NCBI RefSeq assembly: GCF_014205015.1
Contig: NZ_JACHMO010000001.1
Coordinates: forward strand, 7,130,001-7,194,000
Direction: 5' to 3'
DNA: 64,000 nucleotides
DNA from: Saccharothrix ecbatanensis
GTDB lineage: Bacteria > Actinomycetota > Actinomycetes > Mycobacteriales > Pseudonocardiaceae
How positions within the stretch are numbered: position 1 is the first letter of the stretch; the number at the start of each line of letters is the position of its first letter. A program made the position numbers and the translations under genes. The notes beneath the pieces were generated by a model. That model was not told the DNA's origin, ran no database searches, and was given only the letters and a program-made list of their open reading frames with translations. Shown one piece after another: positions 25,726 to 34,918 of the stretch.

Positions 25726-27573
25726 GTGGGAGACACAGGACCTGGACGGATCGAGGATTACGCGCTGCTGTCGGATCTGCGGACGGCGGCACTGGTGGGG
25801 CTGGACGGGTCGATCGACTGGCTGTGCATGCCGCGGTTCGACTCGCCGTCCTGCTTCTCGCGGTTGCTGGGCACCGAGGACGACGGGCACTGGCGGATCG
25901 CGCCGACGGGCGAGGTGGTCTCGGTGCGACGGTCCTACCGGGACGGCAGCCTCGTGCTGGAGACGGAGTTCGAGACCGTCGACGGCGTGGTGCGCCTGAT
26001 CGACACGATGCCGCCCGAGCAGGAGCACTGGGACGCCGACACGCGCGTGGTGCGGGTGCTGGAGGGCGTGTCGGGGCAGGTCGAGATGTCGATGCGGTGG
26101 GTGCTGCGGTTCGCCTACGCCGACTCGGTGCCGTGGGTGCGGCGCGGTGAACGGGACGGTCAGGAGTGCATCGTCGCCCTCGCCGGACCGTCGGCGGTGG
26201 CGCTCTACGGCGACCGGCTGCCGTTCCGGGTGCAGGGCCAACGGGCGCACGAGGCGGTGTTCACCATCTCCGCCGGCCAACGACTGTCCTGGGTGATGGA
26301 GTTCGCCTACTCGCCCGACGAGCCGCCCGCGCCGGTGGACGCGGTGGCCGAGGTGGCGCGGTCGGAGGCGTTCTGGCTGGCCTGGTCCTCGAAGATCGGG
26401 TACGACGGGCCGCACGCGGACGTCGTGCACCGGTCGCTGATCACGTTGAAGGGCCTGACGTACGCGCCGACGGGCGGGATCGTGGCCGCGCCGACGACGT
26501 CGCTGCCGGAGACGTTCGGCGGCGAGCGCAACTGGGACTACCGGTACTGCTGGCTGCGCGACGCGACGTTCACCTTGCTGGCGTTGGACAACTTCGGCTG
26601 CACGGACGAGGCCGCGGCGTGGCGGAAGTGGCTGCTGCGTGCCGTGGCGGGTGACCCGGCGGACCTCCAGATCATGTACGGCATCGGCGGCGAGCGGCAC
26701 CTGGTCGAGTGGGAGGTCGACTGGCTGCCGGGGTACCGGGGCGCGAAGCCCGTGCGGGTCGGGAACGCGGCCTACCGGCAGTTGCAGCTGGACGTCTACG
26801 GCGAGGTGATGGACGCGCTGCACCTGGCACGGGAGCGCGGGCTGGGTGAGACGCCGGACTCGTGGGCGATGCAGCGCGGCATGATGCGGCACCTGGAGAA
26901 GGTGTGGGAGCAGCCCGACAAGGGGTTGTGGGAGGTGCGCGGGCCGGACCGGCACTTCACCCACTCCCGGGTGATGTTGTGGGTGGCGTTCGACCGGGCG
27001 GTGCGGGCGGTGGAGGAGTTCGACCTGCCGGGTCCGGTGGAGCGGTGGCGCGAGCTGCGCGACGTGGTGCACGCCGAGGTGCTGGCGAAGGGCTGGAACG
27101 CCTCGCTGGGCGCGTTCACCCAGTACTACGGCGGCACGGCGTTGGACGCGGCCACGTTGCTGATCCCGGCGGTGGGCTTCCTGCCGGGTGACGATCCGCG
27201 GGTCGTCGGCACGATGGACGCGATCGCCGGTGTGCTCAAGCGGGGCGATCTGGTCGACCGGTACGAGACGGAGGTCGGCGAGTCCGAAGTGGACGGGTTG
27301 GCCGGTGTCGAGGGAAGCTTCCTGGCGTGCTCGTTCTGGTACGTCGACGCGCTCGCGTTGGCCGGGCGGCGCGAGGAGGCGGTGGCGATGTACGACCGGC
27401 TCGTGGATCTGTGCAACGACGTGGGGTTGTTGGCCGAGGAGTACGACGCGGATACCGGGCGGATGTGCGGCAACTTCCCGCAGGCGTTCAGCCACCTGGC
27501 CCTGGTGAACAGCGCGGCCGTGCTGTTCGGCGGCCACACCCGTGACGAGCGGCACCGGGGCGGGGCGGCGTGA
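25726..27573 (+). CDS. Glycoside hydrolase family 15 protein, trehalase/glucoamylase-like
   Basis: A 615-residue protein. The N-terminal beta domain (about 1-220) has IEDYALLSDLRTAALVGLDG and SIDWLCMPRFDSPSCF. The alpha/alpha barrel (230-610) has GGERNWDYRYCWLRDATF (about 264) and a C-terminal LLAEEYDADTGRMCGNFPQ (about 565), both conserved in actinobacterial GH15 enzymes, some of which are trehalases. There is no signal peptide, so it is cytosolic. The stop overlaps the start of glucose dehydrogenase (GTGA), which suggests hydrolysis of trehalose or a glucan to glucose, then oxidation. Confidence 0.88.
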   Translation: MGDTGPGRIEDYALLSDLRTAALVGLDGSIDWLCMPRFDSPSCFSRLLGTEDDGHWRIAPTGEVVSVRRSYRDGSLVLETEFETVDGVVRLIDTMPPEQEHWDADTRVVRVLEGVSGQVEMSMRWVLRFAYADSVPWVRRGERDGQECIVALAGPSAVALYGDRLPFRVQGQRAHEAVFTISAGQRLSWVMEFAYSPDEPPAPVDAVAEVARSEAFWLAWSSKIGYDGPHADVVHRSLITLKGLTYAPTGGIVAAPTTSLPETFGGERNWDYRYCWLRDATFTLLALDNFGCTDEAAAWRKWLLRAVAGDPADLQIMYGIGGERHLVEWEVDWLPGYRGAKPVRVGNAAYRQLQLDVYGEVMDALHLARERGLGETPDSWAMQRGMMRHLEKVWEQPDKGLWEVRGPDRHFTHSRVMLWVAFDRAVRAVEEFDLPGPVERWRELRDVVHAEVLAKGWNASLGAFTQYYGGTALDAATLLIPAVGFLPGDDPRVVGTMDAIAGVLKRGDLVDRYETEVGESEVDGLAGVEGSFLACSFWYVDALALAGRREEAVAMYDRLVDLCNDVGLLAEEYDADTGRMCGNFPQAFSHLALVNSAAVLFGGHTRDERHRGGAA

Positions 27574-28592
27574 GGGCGGCGGAGGTCGTGCCGGGCAAGC
27601 CGGAGGCGTGCCGGGTGGTGGACCGCGAGGATCCCGACCGCCCGGACGAGCTGCTGGTCGAGGGCCTGCTGGTCGGCATGTGCGGCACCGACGTGGAGAT
27701 CATCCGGGACGGTTTCGGTTGGCTGCCGCCGGGCCGGGACGCCATCGTGCCGTTCCACGAGTCGCTGGGCCGGGTGATCAGCAGCCCGACGCCGGACTTC
27801 GCGCCCGGTGACCTGGTCGCCGGTGTGGTGCGCCGGCCGGACCCGGAGCCGTGCCCGGCGTGCGCCGTGGACGCGTGGGACTTCTGCCGCAACGGCAAGT
27901 ACACCGAGCGCGGCATCAAGGAGATCGACGGCTACGGCATGCAGCGCTGGACCGTGCCGCCCAAGTTCGCGATCAAGCTGGACCCGACGCTCGGCGACGC
28001 CGGTGTGCTGACGGAGCCCGCGTCCGTGGTGGCGAAGGCGTGGGCTCAGGCGTCGGCGGTCGCCGCGCGGTCCCACCTGCCGGTGCGCTCCGTGTTGATC
28101 ACCGGCGCCGGGCCGATCGGGCTGCTGGCGGCGTTGCTGGGCGTGCAGCGCGGTCTGGAGGTGCACGTGGTCGACCGGGTCACCGAAGGCCGCAAACCGG
28201 ACCTGGTCACCACGTTGGGCGCGACGTACTACTCCGACCTGGCCAAGGTCACGGCCGAGGTGGACGTGGCCATCGAGTGCACCGGGGTGGCCCAGCTGAT
28301 CTGGGAGTGCACGCGCCGGGCGTCCGTCACGGTGCTGGCGGGCATCTCCGGCGAGCACGACCCCGTGCCGCTGGACCCGAGCGTGTTCGACGGGATGGTG
28401 CTGGGCAACAAGACGATCGTCGGCACGGTCAACGCGGGCCTGCCCGACTACGTCGCGGCGGCCGAGGCGCTGTCCGACGCCAGCCGGCCGTGGCTGAACG
28501 GCCTGATCACGCGGCGGGTGACGTTGGACCGGTTCACCGACGCGCTGGTGCGGGAGAAGGACGACGTGAAGGTGGTCGTGGACCTGGCCTAG
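27570..28592 (+). CDS. Zinc-dependent glucose 1-dehydrogenase-like alcohol dehydrogenase
   Basis: A 340-residue medium-chain dehydrogenase. The catalytic-zinc region is LVGMCGTDVEII (Cys38) with FHESLGRV (His-Glu near 65-66). A cysteine cluster CPACAVDAWDFC follows near residue 94, and the Rossmann motif ITGAGPIGLLAALLG is near 177. The overall pattern matches archaeal and actinobacterial glucose dehydrogenases. The gene is translationally coupled to the GH15 enzyme, giving a polysaccharide or trehalose to glucose to gluconolactone route. Confidence 0.85.
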   Translation: MRAAEVVPGKPEACRVVDREDPDRPDELLVEGLLVGMCGTDVEIIRDGFGWLPPGRDAIVPFHESLGRVISSPTPDFAPGDLVAGVVRRPDPEPCPACAVDAWDFCRNGKYTERGIKEIDGYGMQRWTVPPKFAIKLDPTLGDAGVLTEPASVVAKAWAQASAVAARSHLPVRSVLITGAGPIGLLAALLGVQRGLEVHVVDRVTEGRKPDLVTTLGATYYSDLAKVTAEVDVAIECTGVAQLIWECTRRASVTVLAGISGEHDPVPLDPSVFDGMVLGNKTIVGTVNAGLPDYVAAAEALSDASRPWLNGLITRRVTLDRFTDALVREKDDVKVVVDLA

Positions 28593-28616
28593 CGGCCTGG
28601 CGGCCCGGCGTTCCGC

Positions 28617-30776
28617 TCAACGGCGCAGCAGTTCGTCGATCGACTCCGGCTTCATGGGCTTGGCGAAGAACCAGCCCTGGCCGGTGTCGCAGCCGAGCCG
28701 GTGCAGGCGCTTCGCCTGCGCCGGCGTCTCCACGCCCTCCGCGGTGACGCCGAGCTGCAACGCGTGGGCCAGCTGCACCAGCGTGGACACGATCTGGACG
28801 TCCACCGCGTCCTCTTCGTCCGCCGCACGCAGGCCTTCCATGAACGAGCCCGCGATCTTCAGCTCGTGCACCGGCAGGTGCTTCAGGTACGCCAGGTTCG
28901 AGTAGCCGGTGCCGAAGTCGTCGATCGCGATCCGCACGCCCATGTCCGACAACGCCCGCAAGGCCTCCAGCGGCTCGTCGGCGGTGCCCATGATCGCGCT
29001 CTCGGTCAGTTCGAGTTGCAGCTGGTGCGGCGGCAGGGCGCACTCGTCCAGGATCCGCTTCACGTCCCGCACCAGCTCCGGGTCGCGGGACTGGCGCACC
29101 GCCAGGTTGACGCTGACGAACGGCGCGGACTCGCCGAACTCCGCCCGCCACCGCTGCGCCTGCTCGCACGCGCGCCGCAGCACCCACCGTCCCAAGGGGA
29201 CGATCAGCCCGGTCTCCTCGGCCAGCTCGATGAACCGGTCCGGCGCGAGCCGCCCGAACTCCGGGTGCTGCCAGCGCACCAGGGCTTCCACGCCCACCAC
29301 TTTGCTGTCGTCGAGCCGCACCAACGGCTGGTAGTCCACGTAGAACTCGTCCCGCTCCAACGCCGCCGGCATGGTCGCGGACAGCGTGAACCGGGCGACC
29401 TCCTTGGCGTTGCGCTCGGGGTTGTACAGGGCCCAGCGCGACTTGCCGTCCGCCTTCGCCCAATACAGCGTGATGTCCGCGTCGCGCATCAGGTCGGCGG
29501 CCGTGGTGCCGGACAGCGCGCGCTCCACGATGCCGATCGACGCCGACACGGTCAGCTCGTGCCCGCCGATCCGGATCGGCGACTCCAGCTCCCGCAGCAC
29601 CCGGTCGGCGACGTTGACGATGTCCTGGGTGTCCTTCGAACCCTCCACCAGGATGACGAACTCGTCCCCGCCCATCCGCGCGACCAGCTTGCCCTCACCG
29701 GACACCGAGTGGTCCAGCCGCCGGCCGACCTCGACCAGCAGCTGGTCGCCGATGTCGTGGCCGAGGCTGTCGTTGATCACCTTGAACCCGTCCAGGTCCA
29801 GGTAGCAGAGGCCCGCGCGGTGGCGTGCCTTGTTGTTGAACACGCGGCCGAGGCGTTCCAGGAACAGCGCCCGGTTCGGCAGACCGGTCAGCGGGTCGTG
29901 CAACGCCTGGTAGCGCAGCCGGTTCTGCAACAGGTGGCGGTCGGTGACGTCCTCGATCATCGCCACCTGGTACTGCGGGTCGCCGTGGTCGTCGCGCACG
30001 AGCGACAGGGTCAGGTGCGTCCACACCTGCTCGCCGTCGGCCCGGCGGAACCGCTTCTCGGCCCGGTAGTGGTCGCACTCGCCCGCGGTGAGCTGGTCGT
30101 ACAGCCGCCAGACGCTGCCGCCGTCCTCCGGGTGCATCAGGTCGCGGATGTTGTACTGCCGCATCTCCTCGACGCTGAACCCGAGCATGTCCTGCAACGC
30201 CTGGTTCACGTCCAGGATGCGGCCCTCGATGTCGGCGATGCCGATGCCGATGGCCGCCTCGGTGAACATCGCCCGGAACCGCGCCTCGGACGCGCGCAGA
30301 GCGGCTTCGGCCTGGTCACGGGCGTCCAGCACGGCCGCGCGGATCGCCTCCTGCTCGGCCAGCGTCCGTTCACGCAGGGCACGCGCGTACCCGGCGGCCA
30401 ACGCGCCTTGCAGCGCCGCCAGGCGGGACCGCATCAGCTCGTCGGGCCGGATGCCCAGCTCGCCCAGCAGGTCGTCGCCGAGCAGCTGCACGGTGCGGCC
30501 CAGCGTGTCCGTGCCGGTGAAGTGCGCCTCGACCAGGCGTGCGCCGATCTCGTACCCGGGCGCGGTGCGGAACGGGGTGGCGTGCAGCGCGTGCACCAGC
30601 ACCTCGGTCAACGCCTGGAGGTGGTCGGCGACCTCGGCCCTGGTCATCGGCACGTAGCTGCTGCCGATCACCGCGGTGGCCCAGGTGCGGGCGAAGGCCT
30701 CCGCCCCGGCCAGTACGGCGGGGTCGAGGTTCGATCGGCCCGGTGCTGCCACCCGATGGTCAACCTGTTCCGTCAT
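28617..30776 (-). CDS. Cyclic di-GMP signalling protein, PAS-GGDEF-EAL
   Basis: A 719-residue cytosolic protein. An N-terminal helical domain (20-150) is followed by PAS (160-285), GGDEF (288-450) and EAL (460-715). The synthase motif GGDEF is intact at 369-373, and no RxxD inhibitory site is seen before it. The phosphodiesterase motif EAL (497-499), ELTES (589-593), DDFGTGYS (619-626) and Lys640 are present, but the usual KID sequence reads KIAGSF, with Ala642. Either or both activities may operate. It is similar to the RmdA/CdgB-type GGDEF-EAL proteins of actinomycetes. Confidence 0.92.
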   Translation of the reverse strand: MTEQVDHRVAAPGRSNLDPAVLAGAEAFARTWATAVIGSSYVPMTRAEVADHLQALTEVLVHALHATPFRTAPGYEIGARLVEAHFTGTDTLGRTVQLLGDDLLGELGIRPDELMRSRLAALQGALAAGYARALRERTLAEQEAIRAAVLDARDQAEAALRASEARFRAMFTEAAIGIGIADIEGRILDVNQALQDMLGFSVEEMRQYNIRDLMHPEDGGSVWRLYDQLTAGECDHYRAEKRFRRADGEQVWTHLTLSLVRDDHGDPQYQVAMIEDVTDRHLLQNRLRYQALHDPLTGLPNRALFLERLGRVFNNKARHRAGLCYLDLDGFKVINDSLGHDIGDQLLVEVGRRLDHSVSGEGKLVARMGGDEFVILVEGSKDTQDIVNVADRVLRELESPIRIGGHELTVSASIGIVERALSGTTAADLMRDADITLYWAKADGKSRWALYNPERNAKEVARFTLSATMPAALERDEFYVDYQPLVRLDDSKVVGVEALVRWQHPEFGRLAPDRFIELAEETGLIVPLGRWVLRRACEQAQRWRAEFGESAPFVSVNLAVRQSRDPELVRDVKRILDECALPPHQLQLELTESAIMGTADEPLEALRALSDMGVRIAIDDFGTGYSNLAYLKHLPVHELKIAGSFMEGLRAADEEDAVDVQIVSTLVQLAHALQLGVTAEGVETPAQAKRLHRLGCDTGQGWFFAKPMKPESIDELLRR

Positions 30777-30860
30777 GTCCGCCGGCCTACCGCCACAACC
30801 GAGAGGATACGGCCGGTCGCCGACCGGGGTCGACAGCGGCGTTCCCGTTCAGGCCCGTCA

Positions 30861-31682
30861 TCAGGGCTTCCGCCCGACTCCAGCGAAGCCGAGGAAGTGC
30901 GCGGCGCCCTCGTCCACGTCGTCCGGCGACTCGGGATGCCACAGCGGCAGCCGCGCCACACCCGGCTCCACCAGGTCGAATCCGCCGAACAGGTCCTCGA
31001 CCTCGCGCTTCTTGCGGTACCGCATCTCGCCGACGCCGCGGTTGTACGTCGTCTTGGCGTCGTCCCAGGCGGGATCCCACTCGCCTTCCTCGTACCCGGC
31101 GTGCGAAATGGCCAGGTAGCTGCCGGACGGGACGGCCTCGCGGTAGGCGGCCACCACGCCGTTGGGGTCCTCGGAGTCCTGGACGAAGTGCAGCAGCGCG
31201 ACCATCAGCACGCCGATCGGCCGGTCGAAGTCCAGCAAGCCCTGCACCTCGGGCGACTTCAGCACCCGCTGCGCGTCCCGCACGTCGGTCTGGAGCACGC
31301 CGACCAGCTCGTTCCCGGTCAGGATGGCCCGGCTGTGCGCGACCGCGACCGGGTCGATGTCCACGTACACCACGCGGGCGCCCGGGTCCGCGGCCTGCGC
31401 GATCTCGTGCACGTTGCCGACCGTGGGGATGCCGGAGCCCAGGTCCAGGAACTGCCGGATGCCCTGCGACAACATGTACCGCACCGCCCGGCGCAGGAAC
31501 GCGCGGTGGTTGAGGATGTTGGTCCTGAGCACCGGCACGTCCGCCAGCACCTTGTCGCCCACGGCCCGGTCGACGGCGAAGTTGTGCGCGCCGCCCAACC
31601 AGTAGTCGTAGACCCGCGCGATGCTCGGGCGGCTCAGGTCGATGTCGCCTGGCGCCCAGGTCGGCCGCTCCACGCTGTCCAC
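30861..31682 (-). CDS. SAM-dependent methyltransferase of the actinobacterial DUF574 type
   Basis: A protein of about 273 residues. The opening RPSIARVYDYWLGGAHNFAV and the motif QFLDLGSGIPTVGNVHEIAQ (partly quoted here, SAM-binding loop near 80-95) define the SAM-methyltransferase family PF04672, greatly expanded in actinomycetes. The GTG at 31682 follows GAGGAG at good spacing. An ATG at 31733 in frame is the alternative. The substrate is unknown. Confidence 0.88.
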   Translation of the reverse strand: MDSVERPTWAPGDIDLSRPSIARVYDYWLGGAHNFAVDRAVGDKVLADVPVLRTNILNHRAFLRRAVRYMLSQGIRQFLDLGSGIPTVGNVHEIAQAADPGARVVYVDIDPVAVAHSRAILTGNELVGVLQTDVRDAQRVLKSPEVQGLLDFDRPIGVLMVALLHFVQDSEDPNGVVAAYREAVPSGSYLAISHAGYEEGEWDPAWDDAKTTYNRGVGEMRYRKKREVEDLFGGFDLVEPGVARLPLWHPESPDDVDEGAAHFLGFAGVGRKP

Positions 31683-31827
31683 CCGACTCACTCCTCGGCC
31701 ACTCGTGTCCCACCGTTGCGGTGACACCCACATCATGGGCCAATCCGGTGAGTTATCACACCGTTCCGTCACCGCGAGTTCCGAATCAGCCCTCCCCGAC
31801 GTGATCACCGGTAAGAATGACCGCCTT

Positions 31828-32949
31828 GTGGGGTACCTGTGGATCGCGGGCGCGGTCGTCGTGGTGGTCGCGGTCGTGCTGCTGGTGGTGCAGCACCTCC
31901 GCAAGGGCAGCCTGCTGATGCCGACGCTGGCCGGGGCCATCGGGGCGTTCATGCTGGTCGCGGGCTGGTTGGTCCTGGTCGATCCCACCGCGCCGAAGAA
32001 CGAGGCGGTCAAGACCGGTGGGCTCGCGGGCGGTGCGCTGGTGGCGCTGTACGCGCTCTGGCTGAACGACCGGCGGCGGCGCACCGACGAGGAGCGGCAG
32101 CGGATCGAGGTCGCCCGGCAGCAGTTGGAGGACGCGCGGGCCGACCACGACCGGTCGAGGGTCGCCGACGAGAGGTTCGCCCGATCGGTTGAATTGCTCG
32201 GGCACGACGCCGAGCAGGTGCGGGTGGGCGCGATGCACGCGCTGGCCGGCCTGGCCCGGTCACGCGGCGAGTACACCCAGACCGTGCTCGACGTGCTGTG
32301 CGCGTACCTGCGGCGCCCGTTCGCCGAGAAGGACTCGATCAACCCGAAGTCCAAGGACGAGCGTGAGCTGGAGGTCCGGCTCACCGCCCAGCGGTTGATC
32401 GCCGACCTGCTGCCCCACGACGACGCGAAGGCCGCCGGGACCCCGCACTACGACCTCGACCTGACCAGGGCGTACCTGGAGTACTTCGACATCTCCCACC
32501 GCCAGGTCGGCAGCCTGACCCTGCGTGCGGCGCACCTCAAGCAGTCGAACTCGTTCCACCACACGGTCGTGCACGGCGGCGCGTGGTTCACCGACGCGAC
32601 GAGCGACGGGCGGCTGTACCTGCACCACATGGTCTTCCACGGCAAGGCGTGGTTCAGCCGGTTCACGTGTCACGACAACATCGACTACACCGCCACGAGG
32701 TTCCTCGGCCCCAACAAGTTCGCCGGGGTGGAGTTCACCGCGCCGGTGAGCTTCGAGGGCTGCGAGTTCGCCGAGCCGATCGACTTCGAGAACGCCCGGT
32801 TCAGCGGGGGCCTCAAGCTCGACCTGGCGAAACACGCGGTGGCGCGCACGCACGCCATGTACGTGTCGCTGGAGCACGAGAACGTCCTGCCCGATGGCTG
32901 GGTGGTGGAGCGCCGCGAGGGCGGCGTCGTCGGACTGGTCAGGAGCTGA
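31828..32949 (+). CDS. Membrane protein with pentapeptide-like repeats (copy 1)
   Basis: About 373 residues. There are two transmembrane helices (IAGAVVVVVAVVLLVVQHL and LAGAIGAFMLVAGWLVLV), then KTGGLAGGALVALYALWLND and a coiled RRRRTDEERQRIEVARQQ segment. A helical VADERFARSVELLGHDAEQV domain comes next, then a C-terminal half with F-spaced pentapeptide-like repeats (FHGKAWFSRFTC, FENARFSGG). The GTG at 31828 lies 9 bp after TAAGAAT, a plausible -10 for a leaderless message. An in-frame ATG lies upstream at 31735. A paralog follows immediately. Confidence 0.75.
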   Translation: MGYLWIAGAVVVVVAVVLLVVQHLRKGSLLMPTLAGAIGAFMLVAGWLVLVDPTAPKNEAVKTGGLAGGALVALYALWLNDRRRRTDEERQRIEVARQQLEDARADHDRSRVADERFARSVELLGHDAEQVRVGAMHALAGLARSRGEYTQTVLDVLCAYLRRPFAEKDSINPKSKDERELEVRLTAQRLIADLLPHDDAKAAGTPHYDLDLTRAYLEYFDISHRQVGSLTLRAAHLKQSNSFHHTVVHGGAWFTDATSDGRLYLHHMVFHGKAWFSRFTCHDNIDYTATRFLGPNKFAGVEFTAPVSFEGCEFAEPIDFENARFSGGLKLDLAKHAVARTHAMYVSLEHENVLPDGWVVERREGGVVGLVRS

Positions 32950-32950
32950 C

Positions 32951-33940
32951 GTGCGCGGACGCTGGTTGTTGGTCGCGAGCGTGCTCGCCGCGATCCTCGT
33001 GACGATCGTGACGACCGCCGTGCTGATCATGGTGGACCCGAAGCAGCCCAAGGCGGAGGCGATCAAGACCGGCGGGCTGGCCGGTGGCGCGATCGTCGCC
33101 CTGTACGCGCTGTGGCTCAACGACCGGCGGAGGCGCACCGAGGAGGCACGGCACGAGCTGGAGGGGCAACGGCTCGGGCTGGAGAGCGAGAAGGTCGCCG
33201 ACGAGCGGTTCGCCCGTGCGGTCGAGCTGCTGGGCCACGACGCCGACCAGGTCAGGGTTGGTGCGATGCATGTCTTGGCCGGGCTGGCCCGCACCACGCC
33301 CCGGTACAAGCAGACCGTGTTGAGCGTGCTGTGCGCGTACCTGCGGCGGCCGTTCACGCACCCGTCGTTCGACGAGAAGGCCGACGACCCGGACCAGGCC
33401 TATTTCGGCGAGAAGGAGCGCGGCGACGTCGAGCCGGAGGACGACCGGGAGATGACGGTCCGGATGACCGCGCAACGGCTCATCACGGACCTCCTGCCGT
33501 GGGGCAGCGATCCGGACGAGACCCAGTACCACCTGGACCTGACCGCGGCGAACCTCTCGTACTTCCGGCTGGAGGGCCGCCGGTTCGGCCGGCTCGTCGC
33601 CCGGCGGGCCCAGTTCTACGGGATCACCGCGTTCCGCGAGATCGTGCTCACCAAGCCCGCGCTGTTCTCCGGCGGCACGTTCCACGGCCGGGTGGACTTC
33701 CGGGACGGCCGGTTCGAGGGCGGCATCTCGTTCCAGGACACCACGTTCAAGTCGAAGGTGGACGTCACCGGCGCGAAGGTCGGCACGTTCCTGCACGTCG
33801 CGCCCCAGCCGCCCGACGTGCAGATCGGCGACCTGGAAGTGCTGGCGGGCACCGCGTTCCGCGTCGACCCGGCGGGCTGGCGGCTAACCGGCGACGGGCA
33901 GGCCCCGGCCGGCCTCGACGACCATGTCCAGCAGGACTGA
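32951..33940 (+). CDS. Membrane protein with pentapeptide-like repeats (copy 2)
   Basis: A 329-residue paralog of the preceding protein, with the same order: an N-terminal helix, KTGGLAGGAIVALYALWLND, a charged coil, VADERFARAVELLGHDADQV, VLCAYLRRPF, and C-terminal F-spaced repeats (FHGRVDFRDGRFEGGISF). It lacks the first of the two N-terminal helices of copy 1. The GTG lies 1 bp after the stop of copy 1, with AGGAG upstream. Its 3' end overlaps the convergent lysR-type gene by 57 bp. The function is unknown. Confidence 0.75.
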   Translation: MRGRWLLVASVLAAILVTIVTTAVLIMVDPKQPKAEAIKTGGLAGGAIVALYALWLNDRRRRTEEARHELEGQRLGLESEKVADERFARAVELLGHDADQVRVGAMHVLAGLARTTPRYKQTVLSVLCAYLRRPFTHPSFDEKADDPDQAYFGEKERGDVEPEDDREMTVRMTAQRLITDLLPWGSDPDETQYHLDLTAANLSYFRLEGRRFGRLVARRAQFYGITAFREIVLTKPALFSGGTFHGRVDFRDGRFEGGISFQDTTFKSKVDVTGAKVGTFLHVAPQPPDVQIGDLEVLAGTAFRVDPAGWRLTGDGQAPAGLDDHVQQD

Positions 33941-34768
33941 CGCGGCAGCGCTCACGGTGGACGCGGTGACGACCGCGGTCTCGGCCATCGGGGCGTCGAC
34001 CAGGTCCACGAACACCGCACGGGTCGGCTTCCCGGCGAACGACCGGGGCACCAGCGCGACGCCGAGGCCGAAGCCGACGAAGTCGAGCAACGAGTGCACG
34101 TCGTTGACCTCGACCGCGACCTTGCGGTCCACCCCGGCGGTGGCGAGCGCGCGGTCCACGTCGTCGCGGGTGCCCCAGTCCGGGTTGAAGTCCACGAACG
34201 GCTGACCGGCCAGCTCGGCGAGCCGCACCGACTCGCGTCCCGCCAACGGCAGCTCCGGCGCGCACGCCAGCACCAGCGGCTCACTCGACAGGGTGGACAC
34301 CTTCAGGTCGTCACCCACCCGCCCGGCCGTGACGAACGCGAGGTCCAGCCGTCCGGCTCGGACGAGGTCGACCAGCTCGCCCGACCCGGCCTGGCGGAGC
34401 CGGAGCTCCACGCCGGGGTGCAGTTCGTGGAACCTGGCGAGCACGGCGGGCAGGTGCACGGCGTGCAGGCACTGGATGCTGCCGACGGACAACGTGCCGC
34501 GGAGCAGCCCTTGCACCGCGGCGACCGCGTCACGGGCCGCGTCGATCGTGCCCAGCGCACGCCGTGCCTCGACCAGCAACGCACGGCCGGCCTGGGTCAG
34601 CTCCACCTGGCGCGTGCTGCGCACGAACAGCGGCGCGCCCAGCTCGACCTCCAGTGCCCGGATCGAGGCGGAGAGCCCCGATTGGGCGACGTGCATCCGC
34701 CGGGCCGCCCGGGTGAAGTGGCACTCCTCGGCCACGGCCACGAAGTACTCAAGCTGTCGAAGCTCCAC
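33884..34768 (-). CDS. LysR family transcriptional regulator
   Basis: A 294-residue regulator. The winged HTH MELRQLEYFVAVAEECHFTR continues with AARRMHVAQSGLSASIRALE, then a type 2 periplasmic-binding effector domain (90-290) with GTLSVGSIQCLHAVHLP. It is divergent from an aldo/keto reductase across 150 bp and probably controls it. Its 3' end overlaps the pentapeptide gene on the other strand by 57 bp. Confidence 0.9.
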   Translation of the reverse strand: MELRQLEYFVAVAEECHFTRAARRMHVAQSGLSASIRALEVELGAPLFVRSTRQVELTQAGRALLVEARRALGTIDAARDAVAAVQGLLRGTLSVGSIQCLHAVHLPAVLARFHELHPGVELRLRQAGSGELVDLVRAGRLDLAFVTAGRVGDDLKVSTLSSEPLVLACAPELPLAGRESVRLAELAGQPFVDFNPDWGTRDDVDRALATAGVDRKVAVEVNDVHSLLDFVGFGLGVALVPRSFAGKPTRAVFVDLVDAPMAETAVVTASTVSAAASVLLDMVVEAGRGLPVAG

Positions 34769-34918
34769 GATTCATCACCCATACTGCTGAATGGCATCAG
34801 GTCCTTCTGTTGGACAGCTTAATGCGTACCGCCCAAGCTGGTGGGGCACAAGTTGACCGCGAGGTCGCGGAGCAGCGGCAATCCAACACGGGCAATCCAC
34901 CACAGGAGGGACTTACAG

